DNA from: Conoideocrella luteorostrata
Taxonomy: Eukaryota > Ascomycota > Sordariomycetes > Hypocreales > Clavicipitaceae
Direction: 5' to 3'
NCBI GenBank assembly: GCA_032433595.1
Contig: JASWJB010000061.1
Coordinates: 1-64,000 of the forward strand
Length of the DNA: 64,000 nucleotides
Below, piece by piece: positions 35,201 through 48,354 of the stretch; positions within the stretch are counted from its first letter, which is position 1, and the number at the start of each line of letters is the position of its first letter. A program made the position numbers and the translations under genes. The notes under the pieces are model-generated. The model had not been told where the DNA came from. It did not search any database and saw nothing but the letters and a program-made list of their open reading frames with translations.

Positions 35201-38200
35201 AGATTTTGTTCTTGGCGGGCAGCCGTCTCCATATCTCAGTTTGGCTTGTGTATCGAGACAAAAAGACTGTGCAGACCTTGGGCACCGACGAAGGAGAGTC
35301 TCTATCTGTAATGAATACTGCTTCCACGCCTATTGCGGCGGCCTGATAATAGATGGCCTCAGCCACATCGTCGGTAGCGTTGTGGACCACTACCACTTGT
35401 TTTGGAAGAGCTGGGTCTAGTATGGATAGCGCTATCAGATGAGCGGCCATGGAGGACAGTGTCGTCGCACCTGTTTCGGGAATTGGAGAAAATTCCGGGG
35501 CTGTTGCACTGGGTACAGTGACAATAGACGCTAGACATGACAATAATGTTAGGTGCGTTGCCCCTGAGCTCATGTCAATGCCCAGAGCTAGGAACTTGTG
35601 ACCGAGCGGGGTCCTGACGGCGGGGATTACAGCATGGATGATTTGCAATGTAATAAGTTGGCTGGCTGAGGAAGCTGGTTCGGCCCAGGAGTCAATATTT
35701 ATGTCTGTTGGCATTTCCAATGAAATAGTAGCGCCATGTCGTTTCTGTTGCTGTTGCTTTTGTAAACGTAGAACAACAGGAATATGATTGATATCCACGT
35801 CTTCCGTGATGAATCGGTGTCCAGAGTTGTACCTGTTGTTCAAGTTGCGAAGTGGCAGCAGCCGTGGAACGTGATGGCGTCCATTCGAATCCACCACGAT
35901 TTCCGGCTCGATTGGCCAGAGAACGCCCTGTTGCTCCTCTTTCTTTGTCGCCCCGGCCAGCAAGCGGAGGAAATTGTTGGCGATAATATGAGCTACGCGA
36001 TGCATGTGAGGATTTGCCAGATCCAAGTGTTGAAGATTCAGGCCTGGAGTCTCATGGACAGCCGTCCTTCCAAAGCCGACAATCATGTTACTAAAGGGCT
36101 CCTCTGACCTCCGCCCTGTGGTAACCCAGAGAAGAGTCTTTTCTTCTTGAAATATGCGCCTGAAGGGCACAAAATCTCTCTCCGTCATGTTTTGGAAGAC
36201 GGGCTTGTCAAGGTCGGCCAAGCTTACCATGAAAGCGTTAGGAGCGTCATGGTCGACATCGGCGAGCGATGTAAAGACGCGAATTTCGTCAGCATATGGC
36301 TTGAGAAGTGCGCTAGCTTCCGTGACGAGTTGCGCAATATGAGTGGTTTTGCCGCCAACTATGGTTAGACGCTCGATTTTCGGGCAGTGTTCGAAATTAG
36401 GGGCGAACAACGGCGAACGGAGGAACGTCACATGCCCGTTAACCGCCTGTGAAGAAAAGAGACAGACGCCGAGCACTTGCTCCCACTCGTCCGGTGCTTT
36501 TGTGTCGATTCCAGAGAAGCCACTCTTGCGCAACAGCCGATCCCACTGCGGTGTCGATACATGAGGCGAAAGTATGCGGCCTTCATCGCGGCCAAGCCAC
36601 CACCCCGGGAGCGGCCCGAAGATAAAACTCGATATTGGCGCCGTTTCCGCGGCACCTTCGCCGACAATCAGCTGGCCTCCTGGCCGGAGGAGTTTGCGCA
36701 CATTGGCCAGAGTGCATTCCAGGGACGCGGTGGCGTGAAGGACAAAGGATGCGATTATTACGTCGTAGCCCCCCTCTTGAAACCCTTGACTTGTAGGGTC
36801 TCTCTCTACATCGAGTGTCTTGAAGACCAAGCGGTCCCGGAATGGGGACAGAGCGGCGGCAGCTGCGCCGAAGAAGCCGGCTGATATGTCGGTGAAGGTA
36901 TAACTCTGGAAACGGCGTCCTAAAGTATTCAACATGAGCTTTGTCGTACCTCCCGTGCCAGCGCCTGCATACAACGTAAATTCATTAGTATAACAACATT
37001 CTCAGGAATCATGTGCTTAACTATCCTCCATCCCCAGAAAATTATAGCATAGCGGCCAAGGTTATTAGCTAGCCAAGAGAGCATTAACGATAATTGAATA
37101 GATAGGGCTTCGTCGTCTCTGCTCTTGTTATTCAAAGAGATTGTAATGAACATCAAACTGACCTATTTCAAGAATATTCAGAAGTGGGAGGCGAGTCGCA
37201 ATTTGTTCTACCATCCTTGTTTGCCAATGTCTTGACGGTTCAGATGAGAAACTATGCTCGTAGTAGTCATCCAGCATCCCTGTTTCTCGAAATTCTTCTA
37301 ACATTGTCGTCTCTCCGCGGAACACACGAGGCATTGTTTGCCCAACCAAATGCATAACACCCAAATCAGGGAGAGCCTTGCATACCTTTGTCGCTTCGCG
37401 TATGTCTTCTATTGTGTCATTATGCCAGTCATGGGGAAGTGAGAGCAGGACGTGCCGTGAATATTCCAAGAAATAAGCCGTTGAACCGCTCAGCGAGGCC
37501 GACCGGATCGGAGAGTTGCTTGGCACTTGAGATTCGAACTGCCGATAGTAGAACATAGCAAGACGTGTAAGAGCGGCCAGCTGGTCCCTTTCATGTTGCA
37601 GTGTGACGACCGTCCTGTCAGCCAATGCGGCAGCAAGGCCATCAGGTGCCAGGTCCACCCACCGCTCCTCTGAAAATACATCGCGGTCGTCCTGTTCTGT
37701 AGGGGGTCCTCCCAAGGGTACGAGCTGTACGTTATGCACCTGAACAGCAGCGTGAGTCGAGGTGCTTGTAAATATATTGACGTCGCCTCTATAACCGCCA
37801 TGTGGAGAGGATAGGGACGGCATAGTCTGACCGTTATCTGTCGTGCAGTTGACATACGAATCCACCAAGAGCACGTCATCTGTCCGAACATTATTCTGAC
37901 TCTGGACTTGAATTGATTTTTGGCCCAGAGGACGACACAGCGCTGGGTTGACCCGAACACGCTCAATTCTGAGAGGCAAGTGTAAAGTGCGCAGCTGATC
38001 ATCTCCAGGGTAACTAAAGGCTAAAAGAAGCGACTGCAACGCAGAATCCAGGTCTGCAGGATGCATCAACATTCCTTGGTCATCACCACTACCATTGTGT
38101 AGCAAGTGTCTCTCACCGAAATGCCTGATGCCCTGCCTGATCACCGTGCACGAGGCCTTGCCGTGTTTCCGATTGAGGTTAGTCAACGAGCGAAATGCGC

Positions 38201-41200
38201 CATCATACTCGTATCCCAAGGCAGCCAATGACGTGTAGAAGCGATCCTTCTCGACGGGAATCATGTGCGATTCCAACGGCAGACGAGGAGGTAAGAGTCG
38301 AGGATTCAAATCCTCGCCGACGACAACCTCAATTTCGGAACTGGCGACCAGCGTCAACTCATCATGATGTCCAATGGCAGCAGAGTACGAGAAGCGTGCC
38401 TTGATGCGGTTGCTAGTCGGGATTCTTAAAATGTCAGTCAATTCGACGAGAATCTCGACGCCGTCGCGCCTTTCAGCAGCAAGAATGACGGCCTGATGAA
38501 TCGTCATGTTGTGGATCACGATGAGAAGGACCTTCATCTTCGTCTCTTGGGTGGCAGCAGCGGCAGCAGCGTCCTCGACAGCATTGGGTAGCGCTCTCGC
38601 GGCTTCCACGGCGGTTACAACGTATCCTGCGGCAGGAAACACTGGTTGACCTTGGACTTGGTGGCCATTCAATTGCAACACATCTTCGGAATCACCTAGC
38701 TGCCCAGTGCGCAGTAGATTGCGCCACCTTAAATGATGCTTGCTGCTGTCAGGCGTGGCATGACCCAGAAGAGGATGGTAGATGTCATTGCGGAGGCGCA
38801 TCCTCCGCGAGATTCGTGATTCAGCCCAGTGCCTGGTTGTATGGTTCCACTGATGAGATGGGAGTCCCTTGACTACCTTGAAGCGGTGATTTTGCTCTTG
38901 TCGATGTCGATGTTGGTCGGAATTCATGACCCGCTCATATAGGTCGAGATTGGGAACAGCTACACCGTCGAGGCGCTGAAGGTGCTGCCATAGGAAACCT
39001 AGGCTGCTCGAAAGCGCAGTCACGGAGCTCTGGTCCCTGAACAAAGTCGAGTGATAAGGTATTGACTTTCCAAGAGCTTCATGGATGGTTTGTTCCGTCG
39101 GTCTCTGGAGCGCTGGGTGAGGGCCAACCTCCAGAACAACGCTTAGGTCCTTCATGCCAGCTGTCGAAAGCACGGCGGTCTTGAGTGCTTGCGCAAACTG
39201 GACAGGTCTTGTCAAATTCTCTGCCCAATACCTGTCGCTGAGCCCCATATCATGGCCCAAGTCCATCGGGCAGTTGTGGACGCTCGAGAACCACTGACAC
39301 CTTGTTGATCTTGCCGCTTGCTCCTTTTCCTCCCAGGGCTTGAGAGCACGCACACCGAACCCTTTCAAACACTCCACATAGGGGGCGAAGCATGGATCCA
39401 TATGCTGTGAATGGTATGCCACATCCACGCACAGTCTCCGATAGAACTTCTTTTCATCCTGCAAGAGCTCCTGTATCTCATCAATGGCATCCTCGTCGCC
39501 CGAGATGGTTACGCTCAAGGACGAGTTGTAGGCTGCGACTGCTAGCCGTCCTGCGTATACGTCGTCCCTGCAAAGCACTTCAGCGTCTTCCATTGATGTG
39601 CTAACGGCGAGCATGGCGCCGCGAACACTCGGTCTTTTACGGCTCGCCCACTGACTCACGCACCTGCCGCGGAAATAGGCGACGAGGATCGCATCATGTG
39701 CCGTCAGAACTCCAGCGGCGTAGGCTGCCCCGATTTCACCGGAGGAATGGCCAACCACCATGTCAAAGTGAACACCTGCCGATGCAAGAAGGTCAACAAG
39801 CATGATTTGCACTGCTGTGCATACGGGCTGTGCAATGGCAGCTTCCATGACGCGTGTTGCTGGACCCCGAGCTAGCATCTCCGTGACGAGAGACCATGAC
39901 GGACGGTGCTCATCCGGCAAGTCAGCGAGATGGGCGTCAAGTGCCACAATGATTGCGCGAGCCGTACTAGATTGTTCGATCAACTCAGCCCCAAGCCGAG
40001 CGTACTGGGCGCCCTGGCCGGTGAAGATGCCGAGAATGGCTCCCGCTGTCCCAATACTCTGGTCTTGTACTCCGATAGGTTTGGTCTCGTCTTCAAGGGC
40101 GGCGAGGAGCTGCGCTTGCAGATCCTCGATCGATGACGCCGCAAATGAGATCCGACGAGACAGAAGCGATCGTCGCTGTCGCAGTGTCCAGGCAAGATCA
40201 TGAGAGCTGAATGAGAGCTTCTCACCTAGAAAGTTCGCATAGCATCGGATAATAGCACGCAATGAGATCTCGGAGCCGGCTGAAAACACAAAGGGCGTGA
40301 ACAAGGGGCCGTTTAAGTCAGGTGGAGAGCCGTCGGCATCGCTATAGCTCTCGAGGATTGCATGAGCATTGGTTCCCCCGAAGCCAAAGCTGTTGACGCT
40401 TGCTCGCCTGGTCAACGTTTTTTTACCGACGGCCCCTCTTGGCCATGGTTTAGCAGCTCCCCGCACGATCTCGAGCTTCCCGCAAAATGGGGCCACACGG
40501 TCGCTGGGTCTGTTGAAATGCAAATTGGGGGGCATGATCCCGTTCTGAAGCGCCAGAGAGGCCTTGAGAACTCCAGCTAAGCCTGCTGTGCTCTCAGTAT
40601 GACCCAAAACTGTTTTTACGGACCCGACAAACAGAATAGATGATTCGCGCTCAGAGTCTAGCGCTGCTTGAGGTCGCACAGCATGGGCAACTTCGTCTCC
40701 GAAAAAAGCACGGTGGATTGCCTCGGCCTCAGCAGGATCGCCCGCGGGGGTGCCTGTTCCGTGAGCCTCAAAGTACTGCGGACGATCCTGAGGCTTCGAT
40801 ATATCGAGGCTAGCCTTTAGGTAGGTACTGCGAATCAGTGCCTCTTGGGCCGATGCGCTCGGGGTTGTGATGCCAGAGGTTGCGCCATCTTGATTGATTC
40901 CTGTTTCTCGAATGACGCACTCAACGTGGTCACCATCCCTCAATGCTTCGCTTAACTTCTTTACAATAACGACTGCCACTCCATCACCGCGCCTACAAAT
41001 CATCTTAGCCGAAAGGGGAAGCTTGGCAAATCTCGAGACTCCTCACTCACGCGTAGCCGTTAGCGTCTTGATCCCACATCCGCCCAACGCCGTCGGGGGA
41101 TAGCATCTTCAGATTACTCTCAGCTATAAAGCTTTCAGGGCCGAGTATCAAGTTGGACCCGCAAGCAACGGCCACTCTCGAGTCACCTGCCCGGAGGGCA

Positions 41201-41923
41201 TGAACGGCCATGTGCAGAGCTACCAGGCTTGAAGAACATGCCGTGTCAATCGTCACCGAGGGCCCGCGCCAATCAAAGAAATGCGATATGCGGTTCGAAA
41301 TGATGCTTCTTGCCGTACCTGTGGCAAAATAAGTTGGGAGGTCTTGGAGGTCCCGAAGCTGCATCTGTTCGTAGTCACCGCCCATGACTCCCACATAGAC
41401 AGCAGTATCACTGCCTCTCATAGCTTGTACAGGTAGACCTGCTGCTTCTAGTCCCTATTGCCCGGCATGAAATCAATAACGATATTCCATGAAGGCTTAG
41501 GGGATCAGGGAGGAGATGAAACGGAAGCAAAATTAACAAGAAAAGGCCAAGAAAGCTGTGGTGCATAGCCCTAGTAAATATTTTTTTTTGGGGTTTATTT
41601 ACCTCGTATACAGTTTCTATCAGCCATCTTTGCTGAGGGTCAATGGCCTTGGCCTCTGCTGGGCTCAAACCGAAGAACTCAGCATCAAATAAACTCAAGT
41701 CATCCCTCATTAAATACCCTTGTTGAACATTGGAGTGACCGGGATGGGTATGGCGCTCATGGTAAAATCCGCGAGTGACGAAACGGCTGTCTGGGATATC
41801 TTGCTGTACTTCCCGAGGATATTGAAGGAAATCCCAGAGTTTTGGAACGGAAGAAACATCACCGGCAAAGTGGCAGGCACTGCCAATAATGGCAATAGGT
41901 TCGTGAGTCGATTTGGTAGTCAT
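32276..41923 (-). CDS. Highly reducing PKS with C-methyltransferase and terminal reductase (KS-AT-DH-MT-ER0-KR-ACP-R)
   Basis: Five exons (41603-41923, 41051-41454, 37163-40992, 34624-36964, 32276-34556) with four GT-AG introns join in phase to 3058 residues. Domains: KS with Cys180 (DTACSSS), His319 (EAHGTGT) and His373 (LGHTES); AT with Ser658 (GHSSG); DH with His1019 (HxxxGxxxxP) and Asp1224; MT with the SAM motif [10 protein letters not shown] at about 1517-1526; a region of ER size without an NADPH-binding glycine motif, so inactive; KR with GLSGDLG near 2248 and Ser-Tyr2390-Asn; ACP with Ser2576 (GLDSL); and a thioester reductase R domain with GITGLVG near 2715, STV near 2826 and Tyr2855-x3-Lys2859. 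No condensation or adenylation domain is present. The chain should be released by NAD(P)H reduction as an aldehyde or alcohol. The organisation equals that of the betaenone synthase type, which needs a separate enoyl reductase, found here at 50296. An upstream ATG at 42013 could add 30 residues. Confidence 0.95.
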
Positions 41924-43012
41924 CTTGGTATCCGTAACTGACTTGGACAAGAAAAAATAATCATAGTGCGGCTTATGCGTTTCCATGGAGTTTTTATGAA
42001 CTGCCCTATTCATCTAGCCACACGTCATCCAGATATTAAAACTATTATGCTCGTTCAGGTACGTTAAATTTACTCTTGGATCCCTTGCAGACTTCAGTAC
42101 CCGACATCCTTGCACGCTTGAACCACCCGACATCCTTGTCACAGCCTTCCCATGCAATCCAAATGACCAGCTGCGCCCTGTACCACAATCAGCGTCAGTT
42201 ATTCAATCATTCTCACACGCCCAGCTAAACCGAGGGAGGAGGGGGCCGAGTATGCGAGCTTGCAGTCATCGTGACTCGTTTTCATTGTTGGTTGAGGATA
42301 CGGCTGAGGATGGGGGCTGAAGGATCTAGGCAAAAATCATATCGGTACTTTTGTAGATGAGGAACTAACGTATGTGCCCGCCAAGCTTACGGAACAAGGA
42401 TAGTCTATTTATAGGGAGAGTAATGTGTCATCCGCGCGACTCTAACAGACCGGCTTATACAACTTTGGTTAATAAAAGCGGAGACTTGCAGGGTTCATAC
42501 TACAACAATAATTATTAGGTTACTGAGTATACGACTACGCTGTAAATATGAGGAGATGCACAGGTTCCGCTGTTTAACGCTATAGTATCCCGTAGGATAA
42601 CTGATACGTCAAGCTAGTTAACGATGCAAAATCTTCATGGTTCTAAGTATTGATATACATAAAAAGTTTTTACACTCTTCCTTGCAGAGATGTTCAGCCA
42701 GAATAGTTTGGTTTCGTATTTGTGGCACCTAAGAGCAATATTGCCGCGTGATTGAACCCTAATGTAGCTCACTAAGCAACCCATGTGCGATTCACCGTCC
42801 AAGAACATCAACTCTCTCTTCGTCTCTAGGATTACTTGACCTTTTCATTTCTTTACTAAGATTTATTTGCCGCATAGCCGGTGTCCTGCATTTATCGCTG
42901 CTACTTACTGCCCTCGAACGATGGAAGCATCTCTTTGTACTCCTTGGGTTTCATAGAGTAATTTTAATAATGATTGTAGTGCAGCACTCCGTCCGTGTAG
43001 CCCGATACAGAT
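41924..43012. promoter_or_regulatory. Upstream region of the PKS
   Basis: About 1.1 kb with no gene. On the minus strand a TATA-like sequence (CCTATAAATAGA, 42404-42415) lies about 480 bp before the PKS start, so a long leader or a hidden 5' intron is possible. No cluster-specific regulator gene was recognised in the window. Confidence 0.35.
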
Positions 43013-44361
43013 TCATTGCCGTTGAATGGGCGGTCGCCCTTGGATGTCCTCGCGGACACTTTGGACCGGGCTAGGTTTCCCCTGACTGCTGCTGATGGGA
43101 GCCCAGTACGTGCCTCTGGTGTGAACAATGTCGGCGGAGGAGGATTTTGTTCGTGGAGAACGTCGACTTTTCCAAAGTCTCAGCTGTCTGAATAGCCGTA
43201 CGTCGGAGAGCAATGGAGGTAAAGTAGGCACACAACAGCAAATAATGCTTGTCGCCATCTGTGCGATGTCCCATATGGGATGAAGGATATTCGTATCTGA
43301 TAAAATGAGTATGATTAGCTTTTGTATTCTCTCGATTCGGATGACCAACTTTTTTGGTGGAGGGTGGAGTTTTGGTCATCGAGCGTCGCTCTCCATCCCA
43401 GTCTATACTAACACGCAGCTGTATATGCCTCAGCAATCTTGATGAAGCCGACGATAGCAGATCTGCGCCATAGTCAGCATCCCTCTCCGGTAATATAATA
43501 CAATGAACTCAGGCATACAAGCCACCCAATGAGAAGAGAATGCTCAGCTTTATCTTTTCTCTCGTACGCATGTGTAGAGTTGAAACAATGCGAATGGCAA
43601 GGCCGAGCATGACTAAGTCAACGACGGAGTTGGCCGTCTCATTGATGGCCAGAAACACCGGTATGTTGATGCAGCTACCTCCAAGCAGGGTTCTGTCCCA
43701 GGTGTAGGCGACGGGCCAACATCGCATCCACCTGCCGACATAAGTTGCAATGCCTAGGAGGACCTGCGCGATAGCAACGCCCCAGAGCCAGCGGGTAAAG
43801 TTCTTGTCAATCCAGAATATGCGATTGTAGAACATTAACAGGCTCAACTTGACAAACAGCTGGTTGGGGCAGAATTGCGGGGACATAGCCCAGCCAACCT
43901 AGGTAAAATCGCGTGAATATTATCGCCTTCTTTTTGTTCCACGGGGGGGAGGGGTTGTTCCGGATGCTTGGAATAACTAACTTTCAAAATGTGGACGATT
44001 GTCTCTGGAGGCCCCATCTGGAGTTCCAACAAGCCTCGGCCGTTCAAAAGTGTCAGAACTACTCCGGAGAAAAGGGGGGCGTTAGTGCTGAGCGCAAGTG
44101 TTTTTAGCCTGTGTGGATAGATGCCTGGAGGATAGAGGCTGACGACAAAAACGGCGACTTACGATATAAGAACATAGACGTAAAGATCAAGAAGAAGACC
44201 AATGCTAAAACAGCAAACCAATTCTCGATGCCAATCTTGCCAGTCGTTCTTCTCAATGAGACAAAGCGCAACACGGTCACCAGAGTACATAGCGGGATGG
44301 AAATTACGCACAAGATGAAGCCCCCGAGCTGCTGCGGATCCTTGTATATTTCGAGAGCCAT
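43013..44361 (-). CDS. Rhodopsin-like integral membrane protein (SAT4/PTH11-type)
   Basis: Five exons (44163-44361, 43982-44058, 43519-43898, 43413-43462, 43013-43296) join in phase to 329 residues. Family marks: TM1 with a basic loop, the IENWFAVLAL block, VGWAMSPQFCPNQLFVKLSLL with YNRIF (the usual KLSLLxxYxRIF), ANSVVDLVMLGLAIRIV, LSAIVGFIKIAEAYTA and the last-TM block HPIWDIAQMATSIICCCVP. The first ATG in frame before TM1 sets the start. It lies between the PKS and the flavin oxidase, transcribed the same way as both, so it belongs to the cluster by position. Its role is unknown, since such proteins are widespread and mostly uncharacterised. Confidence 0.87.
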
Positions 44362-45388
44362 TTTCAGAATCAAGTCAACTCTTGTCGCTTAGCTTTTGGA
44401 CGTATCACACTGGCGCATGTGTATACGCATACACGGAGAGAAGAAGTAAGTATTTCTCCTGGACGAGAGCTCAGCGGAAAAGGCAGCAGGATAAAGCTAG
44501 ATTGTGCAAGAACATGTTTACAGAAAAAAATGGAGGGGATGAAAGAGACCGAATGAAACAAGGCGGGCGCCTTTCTCCCAAGCAGGGATCATCGCCCTCG
44601 TGGATAAAATGTCTCACCTTAATGTTCGAGTTGTCGTCCATCATGCAAGATGTCTGTAATGCAATACAACAACTATGTGTCTCCTTTCTCCACCTCCCCA
44701 CCCCACCATCTCGTCCTCTTCTCACTCGCCCCGTCTACTTGAACAAGGCATACTGAGCTACAAGGATAGGGCGAGCAATGTCGCCCGGACCGTCCCTTTC
44801 ATCGGCTAGTACACGCAAGGTTTACGCCGAATGGGAGGGCAAGGAATCCAAGTTCAGTGAATGCATAGCCAGTAGTCAGCCCACCACATATGATGTTTGG
44901 GGGTCGTAAGCAATACCACACTTAATATTTGGGGGCGTAAGCAACTCCGCATATGACCTCTTTCCCGTTCTCCGCTCTTAAATGGATCGGTTACTTCCAC
45001 ATTCTGCTTGGTGGTATGATTATATTTTACACAAGCCCGATACAACGCTAGCTGTCGGCGCTGCAGTGGAGCTGTCTCGTACTTAAACCGGTACTAGTAG
45101 AATATGATGTGGCAAAGGCCGAACTTGATATGGTTTAGGTCCCCGCTAGCTCAACAGTCGCCTATCTTAGCCTCACTTTCGGGCCGTCTACCGACAGACC
45201 CCACACATCCCAAAAAGGCAAGAATTCGGAAACTGATATTTTTATCTTGCGCGTCTATCGGCATCAAAGATGGCAGTGAAAGTTACTTGTAACATTGAAC
45301 CAACCCGTTTCCCCGCTTCTGCATCCTTTGATTGTTCCCTGGCGCCCGCCGCGACTTTGATAGGCCCAAATCCCAAGCTTCGCCACGT
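44362..45388. other. Intergenic, no gene seen
   Basis: No supported gene. Frames at 44382-44756 are low-complexity shadows without similarity. Two short direct copies of a CATATGA / TTTGGGGGCGTAAGCAA motif occur near 44888-44945. Confidence 0.4.
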
Positions 45389-47344
45389 TTAGGATCTGCA
45401 TAGTCTTCCATTGGCATCCGTGTGCCAGTCATCACTGCTGATACCCGTGTATGCGTAGAAGAAATGATCGGGATCATATTGGCGCTTGACACGTACCAGC
45501 CGATCGTAGTTGACGCCGTAGAACTCTCGTTTCCAATCGCCCTTGTACCACGAATCCACTTCGTTAAGGTAGGATCCAGAACCGGGCGTCACAGCCTCCA
45601 GGGCTGGCACGATGTTGTCGACCAGGTATGCCTTGCGCTCCAGCATATCCGAAAATGGGATGGTCCAGTTCCAGTAGCCAATGACGGTGCAGATGCCGAG
45701 GACGTCTCGAAAGGCTGGCAACACCGCATTATCCGGATGGCCAGTGCTACTGTTGACACGAAGCCCCATGCAGCCGAGCCAGAAATAGCCGTCCTGATAT
45801 CTGGTCATGTTTCGAATCGTGTCTACGAGGGCCGAGTTGGTGGTGGTATTCTCGGATACAGCACGGGGGAAGAGGCGGCTGCTGAAGAGAATGTCGCCAG
45901 GCCATGGCCCGTATGGAAGCGGCCCTAGGTCGGTGTTGTAGTGCACGTAGTAGTTTGGAGAGGTGTGCGAAGAGTATGAGTACCGGATGCCGAGATCCTG
46001 GAGCTGTTTCAGATAAGGAGTAAGCAGCACATCGACCTGGGCCTTGCTGGCCCCCGGAATGGTGAAGCTGATGGCACTGAACCCGGCCGCGGTTATCTCA
46101 AACTCGACGGTATTGCCACCGTGTAGCCCATCTGTGTAGAAAGGCAAATAGGCGTACCAAGCTTTGACGGCGTCCCAATAGACATTTGCATCCACTCCAG
46201 AGGCGTTGTACTTCAACGACGCACCCCCTATGGCGCCGTCGCGGTGGATCCTGCTTGTCATGGAGATGACGACCCCCCACACGCCGCCGCCCCCGCCGCT
46301 CATAGCCCAGTACAGGTCGGAGTACTCATTGTCTGGTGTGGCGACGACGTGGTTCCCCTCGGCCGTCACCAACTCCCATTCAAGCATGTTGTCAGCGGCC
46401 ATACCGTAGATTCCATTGATGAGCGAGTGGCCGCCTCCAGCCGAATATCCACCGGCCATGCCAACGCTTGCGCATGTGCCGCCGACAACACGGTAGCCAG
46501 CATCAGCCACGGTTTTGTAGAGAAAGCCAGCAATGACACCGGCTCCCACTTTGACGGCAGGGCCGGTGTAGTGACGGCTCGAATACTTAGTTGTGATTTC
46601 CGATTTGTTCAAAGAATGGGTCCACAGCGACAGCGAGCCTTTTCCTGTCGACTTTCCCATGAAACTAAAGGGGATAACAATATCAGCTAGACAGCCTCGT
46701 CTTTTTTTAAGGTGGGGCGAAAATTTGTTTGCCTGACAGTTAAAAATTTGCAGAACAAGGAGCGGCAAGGAACAATAGCATAGACAGGGTTGGTTGTTCC
46801 ATACTTACTCATGTCCTGTGTTTCTGATTACTAGGCGAATGTTTTTCTCGCGGGCGAACTTAATTCCCGCGAGCACATCATCAACGCCCGCGATATTAAT
46901 GGAATAGCTGGCATGGTTTCCAAGCTCACATGGCCTTTCGGCAGGTGTATAAGGGTCGCACGACTGATTCTGGAAGGCCGCGTTCATGATGCCCGCGGGA
47001 CTCAGCAAACTGCGATCTAGATTAATCATCACATGGCAGAATCACCACCTATAAACAGACTGATGGCACGAGACCGGGCAAACTTACTGGGTCTTTGCGT
47101 CATCCCACGTTGCTCGCAGCGCCGCGCAGGCCGTCTCATTGAAGTCGTGATAGGGCGACTTATGACAGACGCTCGCCTGTGGGACGACGGCCACCAGCCG
47201 CCCGCCTACAGTTCTGTTGAGCTGCTCCCAATACGAGCCCTCTGGCCAAGAGGCATCACCGGGGATGACTTTACATAATCTGTGGCTCGCACCCACTGCC
47301 GTGGTTAGCCATAGCAGGCTCTGAACGAGGCGCCCACGCCGCAT
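45389..47344 (-). CDS. Secreted FAD-linked (BBE-like) oxidoreductase
   Basis: Exons 47088-47344, 46809-47009 and 45389-46664 join in phase to 577 residues. A signal peptide covers about residues 1-19. The VAO/PCMH FAD-binding domain shows RNTGHDFMGKSTGKGSLSLWTH with His152, and GGTCASVGMAGGYSAGGGHS with Cys217; both residues match the positions used for bicovalent FAD attachment in BBE-like oxidases. The C-terminal BBE segment is NYDRLVRVKRQYDPDHFF. Several N-glycosylation sites fit a secreted protein. Known relatives in polyketide clusters (for example Sol5 of solanapyrone) oxidise an alcohol or aldehyde precursor and promote Diels-Alder cyclisation. That makes a similar role here plausible but unproven. 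The true start is the ATG at 47344; the upstream start is GTG. Confidence 0.9.
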
Positions 47345-48354
47345 AACCACAATGGCAATAAGAAGAGGCACAGCGCTTAATAGTGAATTAGAGAAGGGTG
47401 GGGAGCGGGATGGTTACTAGTTTCACTCTTAGAATATAGAATTGCTGCATAGTCCATCAACGGGTTCTCCTCGAAACATGGACGTGGTTTATGTATATTA
47501 TAAGCCCGCCTCTTAGGCCTGGACGGTCGGTTCAATGCTCAACGCGGACCGTCAAACAAATTAAATCCCTAGCGGTTTAAAAAAAGAAAGTGATACCGGG
47601 ATAAAGTAAACACCTAGTTCCATGCGAGTTTCAGCTCGGATTTTCGAACGCGCGTTGATGATTCTACGTCGCGCAATCCTTATGAAATCCATCGTCAGCT
47701 AATAGCGGGGCAGGTTTGGATTTGGATTGAGCCGGCACATCTATGTACTTGGTAAGTAAAGCAAAATAACACAGCTTGAACCACATGGTGCGTCATATTA
47801 GGAACGGCCCCCAATAGCCCAGCCATGGCTCTACATTCATCATCACCTATTATTATCCAGCAATTCTAGTGCGCCGAGAACCATTCCAAATAATCGAGCC
47901 AGCCACAGTTGGTTATTTCGGCGACCAACCTGCGCAATAAAGAGTGCATGGGCAGCCTCGTCTGGCCCTGCAGCAAAGTTGCTTAGCATTGAGGGCGCCG
48001 TCGGTGCAACCTCGCATGCAATGGCAGCCTGAGGCTGACAGGGCCAGAGGCGACTCAGCTCTTTACTGAATAGGCATAAGATCGACACCTTTTGTTTGAG
48101 TAATCCATTAGTGCCGCTTCTACTGAAAGATGATTGACATCGAGGTATATGCAGTTGGTTGGAGCCTGTCGCCGCCACAGGATGCGTGGGGCGATGGGTG
48201 AATACCACGTTGAACGTTCTTACCCCACCTTCTCCTTCTCTTTTCTCTTATCCTCATCATCTTCTCTGCCTATCTCTGTGTCTGTGGCTCACTAGTTTGA
48301 AGATTTTCTCCGCATCTTCTGCTAACCAGTAACTTCGGAGACTAGCCTATAGCT
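47345..48354. other. Intergenic between divergent BBE and SDR genes
   Basis: About 1 kb separating the head-to-head BBE oxidase and SDR, so probably a shared regulatory region. A minus-strand frame at 47843-48208 (121 codons) has no recognisable similarity and is left out. Confidence 0.4.

Noticed and set aside
44382..44756. A 124-codon plus-strand frame
   Set aside because: Low-complexity Pro/Arg-rich translation overlapping the upstream flank of an antisense gene; no domain.
47843..48208. A 121-codon minus-strand frame between the BBE oxidase and SDR
   Set aside because: No recognisable motif and no ordinary splice partners; considered a chance frame in a promoter region.
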